NCBI GenBank assembly: GCA_032717465.1
Contig: CM064681.1
Coordinates: 14,218,510 to 14,282,509, forward strand
Length of the DNA stretch: 64,000 nt
Source of the DNA: Coenobita brevimanus
Lineage: Eukaryota > Arthropoda > Malacostraca > Decapoda > Coenobitidae
Reading direction: 5' to 3'
In this document: positions 23,321-34,758 of the stretch, one piece after another
How positions within the stretch are numbered: position 1 is the stretch's first letter
Layout of the letters: each line of letters begins with the position of its first letter
Notes under the pieces: model-generated
Told to the model about the DNA's origin: nothing
What the model saw: only the letters and a program-made list of their open reading frames with translations
The model's database searches: none
Position numbers and translations under genes: made by a program

Positions 23321-25290
23321 TTTTATAACCCCATCCATATACAGACTGAACAACAATGGAGACATGACACATCCCTGTTTCAATCCAACCATCGGATAGA
23401 AAAATTAACTTAGTTCACTATCCATGTGCACTACAGCTTTAGCACCCTGATACATACTCTTCACGGCCTTCAACAACTTCCCATCTACTACATATATTCT
23501 TAATACTTTCCACAATCCTTGTCTATCCGTCCTGTCGTATGCTTTCTCCAAATCCATGAAGACCACATACAACGTCTTTCCCTTCTCTAGAAACTTTTCC
23601 ACTAAAGATCTAAAAATGAATATCTGATCTACACAACCTCTTCCCTTCCTAAAACCTCCCTGTTCTCCAATTAATTCCTCTGTTATTTCCCTAACTCTGT
23701 CAGTAAGTATCCAACCATATTGTTTTCCTGTTACACTAAGAAGACAAATGCCCCTATGATTACCACACACTTCTTTTCCCACTCTTCCTTTGTACAGGGG
23801 AATAATTATACCTGATTTCCAATCCTCCGGGACTCTACCTTCCTCCCAGGCCAATCTGCACATCTTCCACATCCATTCTACCACTCTCTCTCCTCCATGC
23901 TTCAACATTTCACCACACACTCCTTCAATTCCTGGGGCTTTCCCCCTTTTAACTTTCTTCATTGCTTCCACAGTTTCCATCTTGCTGATTTCTTTCTCTC
24001 TTCTCACATCCCTCCGTCTCCCAGCCATTCCACAGCCACTTACACTCACATTACTTTCTATGTTCAATAATTCCTTAAAGTGTTCTCTTCATCTGCTCAC
24101 TTTTTCTCCCTTCTCCACTAGTAATCTACCATTTTTATCTTTCACTCCCCAGCTAACTTCTCTGTCAGTCTGTCTAACTCTTTTTACCTCTTTCCAGAAC
24201 ATCATCTTATATTCCCTCCACTTTGCACTCAAAGTCCTTTCAAATTCCTCATCCACTTTCTTCGTACTCGCTCTTACTAATCTTTTCACCTCTCTCTTCC
24301 TCCTTACATATAACTCTCTCTTCCGTCTCTCAACTTCTTCCACGCCCCTGTTTCTCATCCACTCACTGTATGCTTTCTTCTTTTGTCCCACAGACTCTCT
24401 CACCTCTTCATTCCACTATGCTGTTGCCTGCACCCCCTTTCGTGTTTTCTTCATTCCACACAGCACCTCACATGTTGCACAGGTTTCTTCTGTGAATATC
24501 TTGGACACACCTTCCATGTCCCCCATCTGCTCCAATCCATATTTACCCAGTCGCTCCTCCACTTCCCTCTTATATTCTGCCTTTTTTTCCATCCTCTTGC
24601 AACCTTTCCAATCTCCTTGTATGAATTACTTCCTCCTGTCCTTCCCTTCTTCTATTTCTCCACGTCATTTGGACCTTGGTTCTGATCACCACTCTCTCAT
24701 TCCTTTCAAACTTTTCCATGGATGCTTCCACATTTGTCCAGAGCTCTTCTCTCACTCCACTTGCACGATCTTGCGTTGGGGCATACACACATACAATCAC
24801 CCACATTTTTAGTCCATGTCTGAATCAAACCCACACAATCCTTGAGCCAACTGATCCATGCTCTCTTATATTCTCCTTCCATCTGTTACTCATAACAATT
24901 CACACTCCTTCTTCTGCCCTCTCATTTTCACCTACTGCCACGCATATACCCCATCCATACTCCCTTTCATGCTCTCACCTCTCTATATAGCTTCAGTTAA
25001 TCCAGATACATCCACTTTTGCACCCTCAAGCACATGGATAATCTCTCTTTCTCTTCATTTGCACTCCTTACATTCCATGTAGCTATCCATATCATGTCCT
25101 TAGTCGTCACCTTTTGGCCAGTCCTGGTCCCAGGCTTCTTGTTTGTATTTTTAGTTAGTTGTTTTCCGGGGAGAGGCACTAACCCTCCACCAACCCACTT
25201 GTTATCATGTAGGGAACACGGGTTGGTTGGTTTTAAGGTTACCACCCAGCGTTGTAAATGCTTTCCTGGTTTATAGGAAATCATTTGCCT
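23321..25290 (-). pseudogene. LINE-C endonuclease and RT N-terminal part
   Basis: This is the APE endonuclease start and RT fingers/palm of LINE-C. Segments: MIWIATWNVRSANEEKERL (about 25100), VCVYAPTQDRASGVREELW and VEASMEKFERNERVVI (about 24700). An abrupt jump into QMTWRNRRREGQEEVIHTRR marks a deletion of the central endonuclease. Then come MKKVKRGKAPGIEGVCGEML, VPEDWKSGIIIPLYKGRVGK, NHRGICLLSVTGKQYGWILT, EQGGFRKGRGCVDQIFIFRS, LYVVFMDLEKAYDRTDRQGL and, after a stop, GLKQGCVMSPLLFSLYMDGV. The RT A motif (FMDLEKAYD) and B motif (LKQGCVMSP) are intact. Confidence 0.85.
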
Positions 25291-25375
25291 GCCACTCAGT
25301 GTAGAGCTACCCTAGAAATGGAGTGCTACTACACTAAGTGGGTGGATGATGGGCGCCCCCACCTACCGGTAAGGT
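25145..25375 (-). repeat. LINE-C 5' untranslated region
   Basis: On the minus strand this lies between the element start (near 25375) and the endonuclease. It contains two blocks found elsewhere. Block one (25238-25375) recurs at 7225-7486. Block two (25154-25213, including CCTCCACCAACCC and CATGTAGGGA in plus orientation) recurs in the SINE at 57785-57850. Confidence 0.75.
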
Positions 25376-27545
25376 TATGGACTCTACAAAAATTCAAGTT
25401 TCTTTGAAGCAGTTTTAGCAAGTGATCTAACATGAGAGGTCCAGCTGAGGGCATTGTTAAGTGAAACAACGAGAATTTCGATACTTTTTGAGATTGGAAT
25501 ATTAGTAAAATTGCAGGTTATATAGGAATCAGGCAACATCTGTATTAGTAAATTGTAAATATTTGGTTTTCTTAGCGTTAAATGATACAATACTATTTTG
25601 TCCCCATTCTGCGATCTTTGATAGGTCTTGATTTATGGAGATTGCTGTACTGAGTTGTGAATTAGAGATATCAAACTTTGTGAATGGATGTTAAGTGTGA
25701 ATGAACTGTGAAGTGTTGAGTAATCTGCATATGAGTGAATGGGATTATGGGTGGCAGATAAAAGATCATTAATATGAACTAGGAATAGGGTTGGAACTGA
25801 TCCTTGTGGCACGCCAGCATTAATCATGTGGAAATTGGTATATACACTTATCTTTCTGTCGCAAAGATATGAGGAAATCAGAGGAACAAAAGATGATAGG
25901 CCATAGCAAGGGAGTTTGGATAACAGGGAACGGTGCAACACTCCATGAAAAGTTTTATAAATATTAAGAGCCACTGCATGGGTTTCTCCATGTTGGTCAG
26001 TTGATTTTTGAATGGTATGAGTCAGGAGATAGAGTATTTCAACAGTGTATCTTTCGTGGCAAAAACCATATTGTCTATCACTAATTAAGTTGTTAGATTC
26101 AAGATGTTAAATGAATGTACTTATTAATTACAATCTCGAAAACATTACCAAGAAAAGATGTGATAGCAGTTGGTCTGTAATCAGAGGGGTCAGAGGTACT
26201 TCCATTCTTTGGAACTGGATGGATATTGGTTTCTTTCCAAGAATTAGTGAATGAAGATGTACAAATGCTTAATCTGAATAATTTAGGTAGAAGAGCAGCA
26301 AGTTCTGGGGAACATTTTTCAAAGCAATTGGAGGAATTCCATCTGGACCTGGAACTTTGTTGGTTGGTAGGCTAAATTGTCTAGAATGATTTTGCATATC
26401 TAGTCTGGTTCTTAAGTGGAGCTATTTCTGGACAGTCAAGTCTAGTACATGGACGTTCAGGCTGAATTCCACTAAGACAGAATTTCTGGCAAATGTACTG
26501 GCTTGGATGTTCGCTTTACCACGCGGGTCATTTACAGTGTTATCATCAGAAGATATTAGTGGAGGATTGGGCAATGACTTGTTAAAGCCATTATTGAAAG
26601 AATTGAGAGTTGACCAGAATATTCTGTTGTCATTAGGATTATCAAATTGTTTGGATGCTTGGTTGTAGGGAAAGTTTGACTCAGAGAGATTAATTACTGC
26701 TTTTGCATGGTTTCTAGCAATTTGAAATTGGCTGAGCGTTTCAGATGAATCTGATATTAAGCAAAAGTTATATTGTAAGGACTTTTGGGCTGTTGCTCTA
26801 GCACAACTGCTGCCAAACCATTTTGGGGAGTCCGATTTTTTAGTGAACTTTTGACTGGGTATGAACAATTCCATACCAGCTTATATTAAATAATTCATGT
26901 GGGACTGGGTAGAATTGATGTCACTGATGAAAAAAGACTACCATGGAATATCACCAAAATAATTTCTAAATCCATCCCAGTCTGCCTTATCAAAGTGCCA
27001 TCCTGTCATCCTGATTGGCTCAGAACGGGGAGGTTTGGGCTAGCTAACTAATGAGGCTTTGATGAGACTATGGTCAGAGGATCCATGTGGCGACAGTACT
27101 GCTATCCCGTATTGATATGGATTATTTGTCAGGAATAGGTCCAAAAGATAGGCGTTATGGTCAAGCTCACCTAGTAATTTGGTTGTTGTTTTACCAACTG
27201 CTTGAGGTTAAACAATTCTGCAAACAGCTCGCATTCTAGACCAATATCGTCAGTCCTGGCAGAATGCGATAACCATTCTACATTATTGACGTTAAAATCA
27301 CCCATAATGGTAATTTCAGTGGTTAGGATGAGGTTAAGGCTAGTCAGTTTTGTGGATATGGAGTCAAATACGCTGGTCTCCGAAGAGGCTTTGAGGGAGT
27401 GATAAACTATACAGACATATTTGGCAGTATTTAGATAATTTAGTTCGTATAATGAGAAATCGAAATTACCTAAGGTGAAGTTCAAAATTGTTTCAACTGC
27501 ATTCATTGTGACTGCAATATGAAGTACAAAACAAAAGGACATTAG
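25376..27545 (-). mobile_element. LINE-B copy a, 5' part
   Basis: This is the other half of the interrupted LINE-B copy a. Minus-strand text in order: endonuclease piece YVCIVYHSLKASSETSVFDS and TEITIMGDFNVNNVEWLSHS (GDFN box, about 27300), linker PKWFGSSCARATAQKSLQYN, RTFHGVLHRSLLSKLPC-like RT segment (about 25950), INAGVPQGSVPTLFLVHIND, a box reading SYADY instead of YADD, and ALSWTSHVRSLAKTASKKLE at the right border of LINE-C. Multiple stops and frame changes. The 5' end is uncertain; I place it near the last endonuclease codons. Confidence 0.8.
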
Positions 27546-27716
27546 AAGGAAAGGTACTCCTTACAGCAACATGAAGTACACAACAAAGTTGTTGTATTGC
27601 TGTTAAATACTGAAACGGGACTGCCATTTAAATGTCAGTACGGTACACAATTAAAGTCTAAGGTAACGGCGCAAATGTTTTCAAGTTACGTAGTCTTAAA
27701 ATCTGATCTTGCATTT
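27546..27716. other. Short unassigned spacer
   Basis: No feature seen. It joins the LINE-B 5' end to a tandem repeat. Confidence 0.4.
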
Positions 27717-28245
27717 GACCTATCGAGGTCACTCAAAGTCAAAGGTCATGGTGCTAAATAAAAGCCTATATAAGACTTGCTGTATCTTGATAATAGTAAA
27801 TATCTATCTTCAACAGGTTTTGAGTTATAGACTCCTGAATATCCATGATCTTCAGTTTGATCTTTCAAGGTCACTTATGGTCAAAAAGGTCATGGTACCA
27901 ATTAAAAACCTATATGGGGCTTCCTATCTTCAACCATTTTCAAGTTATAGCACCCTGAATATCTGTGACCTTGAGTTTGACCTTTCAAGGTCACTCAAGG
28001 TCAAAGGTCATGGTGCCAAATGAAAGCCCATATTACAAGTCCCTGTATGTCCATAACAGTAAATATCTCTATCTTCAACTGGTTTCAAGTTATAGCCCTC
28101 TTAAGTTCCATGCCGTTGATTTTGACCTTTTAGGATCACTCAATTACCTCCAAAATTTAATCACTTTCTTTTTGGGACCAGTGCCCACATATCCAGAAAG
28201 TTTCATGTAATTTCATTTAGCCGTTTTTCCGGAATGCTGCTAAAA
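27717..28245. repeat. Tandem repeat (~120-140-bp units) rich in AGGTCA motifs
   Basis: Three and a half imperfect units each start near GACCTTTCAAGGTCACTCAA and run through CATGGTGCCAAAT and TTCAAGTTATAGC. A different 3' end follows, with TTTCATTTAGCCGTTTTTCCG. The AGGTCA hexamer occurs in every unit, including a perfect direct repeat with 1-base spacing at 27998-28010. It does not encode a protein despite an open frame on the plus strand. Confidence 0.75.
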
Positions 28246-28394
28246 AAACAATGAAAGAAACACAAACTCGACCAAAAACAATACCTCCCCGGAATACTCT
28301 CAAACGTTTAGGAAGGAATGAGAAACATGGATGGCAGGACACAATGTTTACAGGGGACTGTCATCTATAATTCTTCATTAATGACATATTTTGC

Positions 28395-28925
28395 CATTGT
28401 ATCATACGAGAGGATGTTAATTCTCTCAGGCTGTTATGACTCACACTCATCTGAATAATATCATATTATGACTCTAGCTGTAATGAGATGCTCCTGCCAT
28501 GAGAGGGGTAAGGTTTCTTAGCATTAATACTTTAAGGCTTCTATGACTCACATTCAGCTGAACAAAATCGCATGGTGTTACCTGGAATAAGATGAGTTGT
28601 TCCTGCCATGAGAGGGCTAATGTTACACACTATTAATATTTTCAGGCTCCTATGACTCAACACTCAGCAGAATAAAACAGTTCGGTGTTGGCTATGTTGA
28701 GTTATTCCTGTCATGAAAGGATTACTCTTACTCTGCATTATTCCTTTATACCTGCATTATTCCTCTTATATCTCAAATACACATGAATGAAATAGCATCG
28801 TGTTATCTGTAAAAAAGGTATGTTGCTTCTGCCATGAGAGGCCTAATGTTACTCAGCATTAATACTTTCTGGCTGCTGTGACTCACCTTCAGCCGAAATA
28901 AATTGTATGATGTTAACAGAAATAT
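28395..28925. repeat. Tandem repeat, ~110-bp units
   Basis: About five imperfect units on the theme GGCTCCTATGACTCACACTC, CCTGCCATGAGAGGGCTAAT and CAGCATTAATACTTT. The TGACTCA core lies at 28437, 28544, 28653 and 28879; the fourth unit has lost it. Confidence 0.8.
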
Positions 28926-29204
28926 GAAACTAGGGAACACACCACTATACGAGTATGCGGGTTAGGAAAAATGGCAAGAAATCGAGAATGCAGGCCAGTG
29001 TTCATCTATGCAGGCGTATTACTTGTATGATAGGCTTGGTGGTGGAGAGAAGCCTTCATGCTGTCGCACCATTATGACCAGGCGGTGGAGCTCCCTGGTT
29101 ATACAAACGTCCCCAATTCCTTCCCTATCTCCCAAAAGGAGAATGGTGGACTGCAGGATAATGGAAACCAGCCTGCAGTCCACCTGGTTCACGATTCAGA
29201 TAAA
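28926..29204. other. No feature recognised
   Basis: A unique-looking spacer with no domain-bearing frame. Confidence 0.4.
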
Positions 29205-29298
29205 CTTACTACTACTACTACAACTACTACTACTATTACTACTACTACGAGTACTACTACTACTACGACTACGAGTACTACTACTACTACTACGAGTA

Positions 29299-29379
<81 letters not shown>

Positions 29380-29401
29380 CTACTACTACTACTACTACTA
29401 T
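29205..29401. repeat. ACT / ACA trinucleotide microsatellite
   Basis: About 195 bases of ACT repeats with occasional ACG and AGT units and an inner ACA block at 29350-29380. The Leu-, Thr- and Gln-rich frames across it are artefacts. Confidence 0.95.
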
Positions 29402-29747
29402 GATAGGTTTAGCAGGGTTTCTTTATCTCTTACTCTCTTATTTTTTCATTCCATAAAACATCCTAAGTATATCACTGATGTTTGTATCTTTTCAGTACTG
29501 ATATAGGTGGACCAATACAGCAAAAACAAGGTAGTAGAGATCATTGAACGCGTACAGAAAAAGAGAACAATAATAACTAAAAAGCACTCGGAGAGCTCGT
29601 ACGTCCACCAATGCCTTTGCCAATAAAAAGGATCCGGATTCAGATCCGCCCCAAACTTTAATCAATTCTTTCTTGGCCTTGGCCCAACCTTCCACAAAAT
29701 TTCATTGAAATTCATCAATAACTTTTCTAGATACCGTGAGGACAAAT

Positions 29748-32342
29748 TAACTACACTCTGGCTTCGGCTATCCTGTCATTCTCTGAGAAAATATATCTGT
29801 GCTGTTTACTTATCCCCTAATTCTACTGACTATCAAAAATTCTTCGACTATCTTACTTCTACGATGGAACACATTCTGTCCATTTCTCCTTTCTCTGAAA
29901 TCTCCATTCTAGGAGATTTCAATGTTCACCACCACCTTTGGCTCTCCTCTCCTTTCACAGATACACCTGGTGAACAAGCCTACATCTTTTCTATCCTTAA
30001 TGACCTAGAGCAGATTGTACAGCACCCTACCCGTATCCCTGACCGCCTTGGAGAGAGCTCCAACATACTTGACCTCTTCCTCACAACTAATCCCTCTGCT
30101 TACTCTGTTAATCTTTTCTCTCCGTTGGGCTCCTCCGATCACAACCTTATTACCTTAACCTGTCCTATCACTCCGGTACGGCATGTGGACCCTCCAGGGA
30201 AACGTCGTCTGTGGCATTTTGGAGCCGTGGACTGGGAGGCCCTCAGGCAGTACTTCTTTGATTTTCCCTGGAATGATTATTGCTTCCATGGCCGTGAGCC
30301 ATCTGAGTGTGCCTTGCGCATTACGGAGGTTATTCTATCGGGCATGGAAGCATACATTCCTTTCTCATATCCTTTGACTAACGCAAGAAAGCCTTGGTTT
30401 AATCACGCTTGTTCTGTTGCTGTCCGCAACAAGGAGAGGGCCTACAAAAGGTACCGGAGCCAACCCACCCCTGAATCACATCATCTTTACGTTTCTGCCC
30501 GGAATCGTGCTAAGTCTGTTCTTCACTCTACTAAAAATAATTTCATCCATACTAAATGCTCTCAACTCTCCAACTCGAATTCTTCCCGCTCCTTCTGGCA
30601 CCTTGCCAAAAATCTTTCTAACAACTTTACCTCATCATCCTTCCCTCCTCTTTTCTACTCTGATGGTTCTGTAGCTATTTCTTCTACTGATAAAGCAGAT
30701 CTCTTCGCACAGACTTTCTCCTCCAATTCCACCTTAGACGATTCCAGTGCTGTTCCTCCATCACTTCCCCCCTCTGACTTCCTCGTGGCTGACATTAAAA
30801 TTTCTTCAGTTGATGTATTTTCTGCCATCACTGGCCTCAGTACTAACAAGGCATATGGGCCTGTTGGGGTCCCTCCTGTTGTTCTCAAGAACTGTGCTTC
30901 TGTGCTTACACCCTGCCTAGGCAAACTCTTTCGCCTTTGTCTGTCAACTTGTACCTTTCCTTCTTGCTGGAAGTTTGCTCTCATTCAGCCAGTCCCAAAA
31001 AAGGGTGACCACTCCCAACCCTCTAACTATCGTCCAATTGTTTTAACGTCCTGTATTTCAAAAGTTTTCGAGTCAATTCTCAATAGAAAAATTTTAAGGC
31101 ATCCTTCCTATCACAACCTTCTTTCCGATCGTCAGTATGGGTTCCATCAGGGATGCTCCACTGGCGATCTTCTCACCTACCTTTCAGACTCCTGGTCATC
31201 CTCCTTTCGGGACTTTGGCGAAAGCTTTGCCATTGCACTTGACATCTCAAAGGCTTTCGATCGAGTCTGGCATAAATCTTTAATTTCCAAACTGCTCTCC
31301 TACGGTTTCTGTCCTTCTATTTGTGCCTTCATCGCTAGCTTCCTTTCTGGTCGTTCTATAGCCGCTGTTGTAGACGGCCATCGTTCTTCTCCTAGATCTA
31401 TCAACAGTGGTGTTCCTCAGGGCTCTGTCCTATCACCAACTCTCCTCCTTTTATTCATCAATGATCTTTGAAGCTGTACATCTAACCCTAGCCACTCATA
31501 CGCTGATGACCACCCTTCACCTTTCCATTCGGTTCCCGCAAAGCCCATCCCAACAGTTACTTCAACAAACAAGCGATGAGGCTATGGCACACCTAATGTC
31601 TGACTTGCCTCGTATCTCTGACTGGGGTAAAAATAATATGGTTGTTTTTAATGCATCTAAGACTCAGTTCTTACACCTATCTACCCGACAAAATGTTCCA
31701 CAGGTATACCCACTAATGTTTAATAATATTCAGCTTAATCCTGCATCATCCTTGAACATGCTTGGGGTTTCATTTACTCGGGACTTATCTTGGAAAGATC
31801 ATATTACATCTCTTGTAAAATCTGCTTGCAAGAGATTGGGTGTGCTAAGCCGACTCCACTCTTTCTTTACCCCTGCACAATTGTTGACTCTATACAGGGG
31901 TTTTATCCGCCCCTGTGTGGAGTACAACTCTCATGTGTGGGGAGGCTCCCCACATACAGCTCTTCTCAACAGGGTGGAGTCAAAGGCTTTTCGTCTCATT
32001 AACTCTCCTCCTCTTACCGACTCCCTTCAACCTCTGTCTCTTCGCCGCACTGTTGCATCTTTATCTCTTTTCTATCGCTACTTTAATGGTCACTGCTCCT
32101 CTGAACTGTCTGCTTGCATTCCTCCTCCTCTACGACGGGCGCATAGCACCCGTCTGGCAGCAAACTCTCATCCCTTTTCTGTCCAACTCTCTAATGCAAG
32201 AGTTAACCGTTACTCCCAGTCTTTCATTTATGCAACAGGTCAGCTCTGGAACTGTCTCCCTCTGTCTGTATTTCCTGCTGCCTATGATCTCCAGTCTTTC
32301 AAAAGCAGTGTGTCCAGGCGTCTCAAAATGATTGGATCTTGA
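29748..32342 (+). pseudogene. LINE-A endonuclease/RT polyprotein, copy 1
   Basis: This polyprotein would nick DNA and prime reverse transcription of the element RNA. The endonuclease GDFN box is at 29912-29923 ([13 protein letters not shown]), and SSDHNLITL at about 30140 is the catalytic SDH. The RT part has [86 protein letters not shown] and SYADD (31499-31510). The C-terminus has NRVESKAFRLINSPPLTDSL and SSELSACIPPPLRRAHSTRL. A nonsense codon at 31469 and a small deletion near 31512 break the frame at the catalytic box. The rest is open for 588 and 250+ codons. The fold type (GVPQGSV, YADD) is Jockey/CR1-like. Confidence 0.88.
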
Positions 32343-32445
32343 ATTTGGCTCTCTATTGTATTTTGTTTTTCTTTTGGAGGGAACTGTTACTGCGGGCTCA
32401 TGGCCTTTGGTTCCTTCTTCCTCGCATAAAAAGAAAAAAAAAATA
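29748..32445 (+). mobile_element. LINE-A copy 1, 5'-truncated
   Basis: The sequence is nearly identical to LINE-A copy 2 (50155-53376, minus) from CTCTGGCTTCGGCT onward. It therefore lacks about the first 560 bases, including the endonuclease start. It ends with GGAGGGAACTGTTACTGC, CTTCTTCCTCGCAT and an A-rich tail at 32430-32445. A 22-base extra segment just before the tail (around GGGCTCATGGCCTTTGG) distinguishes this copy from copy 2 and is also seen in the scrap at 42.65 kb. Confidence 0.9.
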
Positions 32446-33767
32446 GGTAAATACATAACCTCCTCCAGTTTTATTGACGGAGGTAATGACTACCATTGAC
32501 CCTATGGACGGCAAGCGTCACCGTCCTGAATCTCCAAAAGAACAGGGCAAATATCTCACAACTGGAACTTGTACTGGATGATACGAAGCAAGGGGCAGAG
32601 CCAGGATTATGTTTTGGGAGGGGGGCTGAACTTTGTCATTGCTCTAGAGGTATAGCTGCTTTGAGGTTTTATATTAGTAGCCAGATCAATAAATAATGAA
32701 ACACCCTAGGAAACAATCATTAACACCTGAATGAACAAATACAAAATATATATAACAAACGAAATAAGTACGGTACCTTTGTATTGAACCCAATCTGTTA
32801 GAAAAGGTGGGAGGTGGGCGGAGTTCCGCCACCTCCTACGCCCTGGTTGCTTCCGTGCACGAACCTTATGGTTGATAATAGAGCCAAGTGAATGTTCTCT
32901 CTTTGGTGCTGCCACAGTTAAGCCCATGTTCTAAGTGATTTTGGAGATTTGGTAACACTTATTTATCCTTAGCTATTTATTTTGCATTTTACATCTCTGT
33001 ATCCTCTTGTGTGCTGTTAATACAAACTGTGTCGATTAAAAAAAAAAAAATAGCACACAGTAGAATGGTAATGTGTGTTATGCTTAATAAATCACTTATA
33101 AATAGGTGTTGCGAAGCTTTTGATAACACATAGAATGTGGCGCATATTTATTCAGGGACGTCCGTAAAAAAAAAAAAAAAATGGAAACTTGCCTGATATC
33201 TTACGTGTTGCGGGTACTTCTCAGTCCGCTGATGTAGGCGTAGATGTAGCAGTGGCAGTAAGGAATAAATATAATTAGTAATACTAGGTAGATGTTGATA
33301 ACGCCAAGTAAGCCGTCCTCCCAACACACTAGAAAGCATCTGGCAGAGTAGAAGATGCGGGTTAAATCTGGTCAACCCTAGTTTTTAAGTTATTAGTTCG
33401 AATATTTTATCTATAGCTCTTTCACATTAAATTGGCCTAGAGGAGGTGTTGGTAAGCTTCCCAACCGCATCATAATCCCGCCCTTAGAATGAGACACCTG
33501 AATAGGAGAGAATATGAGAGTGAGGTGAAGGGGGGAAGGGGAGAGGGAGATCGCGAATGAGAAGGTAAGGGGCGGAAAGATACAAAAAGAGGAGTGTGAG
33601 AGGGAGGAGGGAGGGGGAGTTTCTCTGAGAAAATAGGACTGACTTCGAAAATGTGTGTCAGAGAGGTCGAGGGGGGCAGGGAGTGGGGAGATCGAAGATG
33701 AGATGGAGGGATGGGATGGATGCCTCTATGAGAAAGGAGTACGTAAGTTACGGGGATGAGCTAGTTT
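32446..33767. other. Mostly unassigned; possible LINE C-terminal scraps near the BEL edge
   Basis: There is no gene up to 33480. A runs occur at 33038-33050 and 33166-33181. From about 33500 the DNA is purine-rich. Two short plus-strand segments read like the Arg-rich C-terminus of a LINE protein: GRGRSRMRR near 33540, and GRSKMRWRDGMDASMRK near 33688-33738. The match is short and could be compositional. Confidence 0.3.
33763..33767. other. BEL target-site duplication, left copy
   Basis: AGTTT directly before the outer LTR end. The same five bases follow the other LTR at 41420-41424. Confidence 0.8.
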
Positions 33768-34726
33768 TCTGAAAAATATATAGTGGTTCTGGTAAACAAA
33801 TCGGGGCCCTCAGTCTGGGCACCAAAATGTGAAAAATATTTAATGTATACAAGTCGGTATCCCTGTCGGGGCACAGGTATGTAAGAAATTTCTGGTATTT
33901 CCTAATAAATAACTCGTAGGTCGTTACTCTTCCCTAAAGTTGTTCTTAAGTAAATTCAAACAAGTCTCATAGGGTTAGGTGAACCGTAACTTAACCTTAA
34001 CTCACCTACTACAATAACTATTTCTCTTCGATCTCTTAGCTAATCCCCCTTTGAATTGGCCAGTTTGTAAAGGTTACTTAGCTAGTGAAGAGGGAGTGTC
34101 GGACAACCGATGACGATGGGACTGCTTTGTGTAATTGCTTGAGCAATCAAGCGTCCATAAGGTGCTTATGTACAACCGTGCTAGCTTGACTATGACTACA
34201 AGCAGAGTGTTAACTCGACGAGGTCTAGGAGCAAAGTGCGTGAACGTGGCAGGCCCCAGTTCCTCATAGAAATGTGAGTTGCCAACTACTAATAAATTAC
34301 AGTACTAAATACAGTTAGATTACATCATGATATGTAAAGGGCGAATCTAACAAATCGATCTTAGTTTTAATTAAACTAAAGTTAAACCAAATATTCCCTT
34401 TAACTATGTAAATATCTTAATTCCATATCTGCTTTACACGAAGATCTTTCCATCCTCGCCACGTCATCTAACGCGCAGACGCAGTTTAAGTCAGTGGAAA
34501 ATTCCATATAATTACATGTATTTACAATATATAGTTGTCCACGAGGGTTAAACGCAGTAGCATTTAATTTATCAATAACAAGAATTATTAAAGAGAACGT
34601 ACTTTCTAGGTTATAAAAACTACTTGAACTGTTAACAACGGTCTCTAGTTTTCCTCTGCTTTTAACCAAAGGCAACTATAATAAAAGTAGAGAGCGCAAC
34701 TGCTCTGGGGGAAAATATTCCCCACA
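33768..34726 (-). repeat. BEL 3' LTR
   Basis: It aligns base for base with 40464-41419 apart from a few substitutions and a 3-base indel (AACAACGG against AACAG). In plus coordinates the outer end reads TCTGAAAAAT where the other LTR has TGTGAAAAAT. The inner end reads TTCCCCACA. It contains an internal second copy of TGTGAAAAATATTTA at about 33828. Confidence 0.92.
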
Positions 34727-34758
34727 GTTTTGGGGCCGACGGAAAATGATCCGCTGTA

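Larger units (their letters stand above)
20953..25375 (-). mobile_element. LINE-C: APE-type non-LTR element, nested in LINE-B and itself interrupted
   Basis: LINE-C occupies 25375-23321 and 21810-20953 on the minus strand, about 2.9 kb without the LINE-B insert between. Order: a 5' untranslated region starting near GGTAGGTGGGGGCGCCC, endonuclease start MIWIATWNVRSANEEKERL, RT, C-terminal region, and a TAGATAGA-type tail. Insertion into LINE-B is supported by TATGGACT on both sides (20945-20952 and 25376-25383). The RT motifs and microsatellite-like tail point to an RTE-like or related clade, which I cannot resolve. The endonuclease carries an internal deletion that removes the GDFN region, and there are several stops. 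Confidence 0.85.

Noticed and set aside
23790..24812. 340-codon plus-strand frame rich in Ser, Leu and Phe
   Set aside because: It is antisense to the LINE-C endonuclease/RT, which has recognisable motifs on the minus strand.
20311..25375. Two adjacent unrelated LINE clusters
   Set aside because: Continuity of LINE-B and LINE-C across the breaks, plus the TATGGACT duplication, is better explained by nesting.
29008..29456. Leu/Thr/Gln-rich frames of 130 codons
   Set aside because: They run across the ACT/ACA trinucleotide repeat; composition explains them fully.
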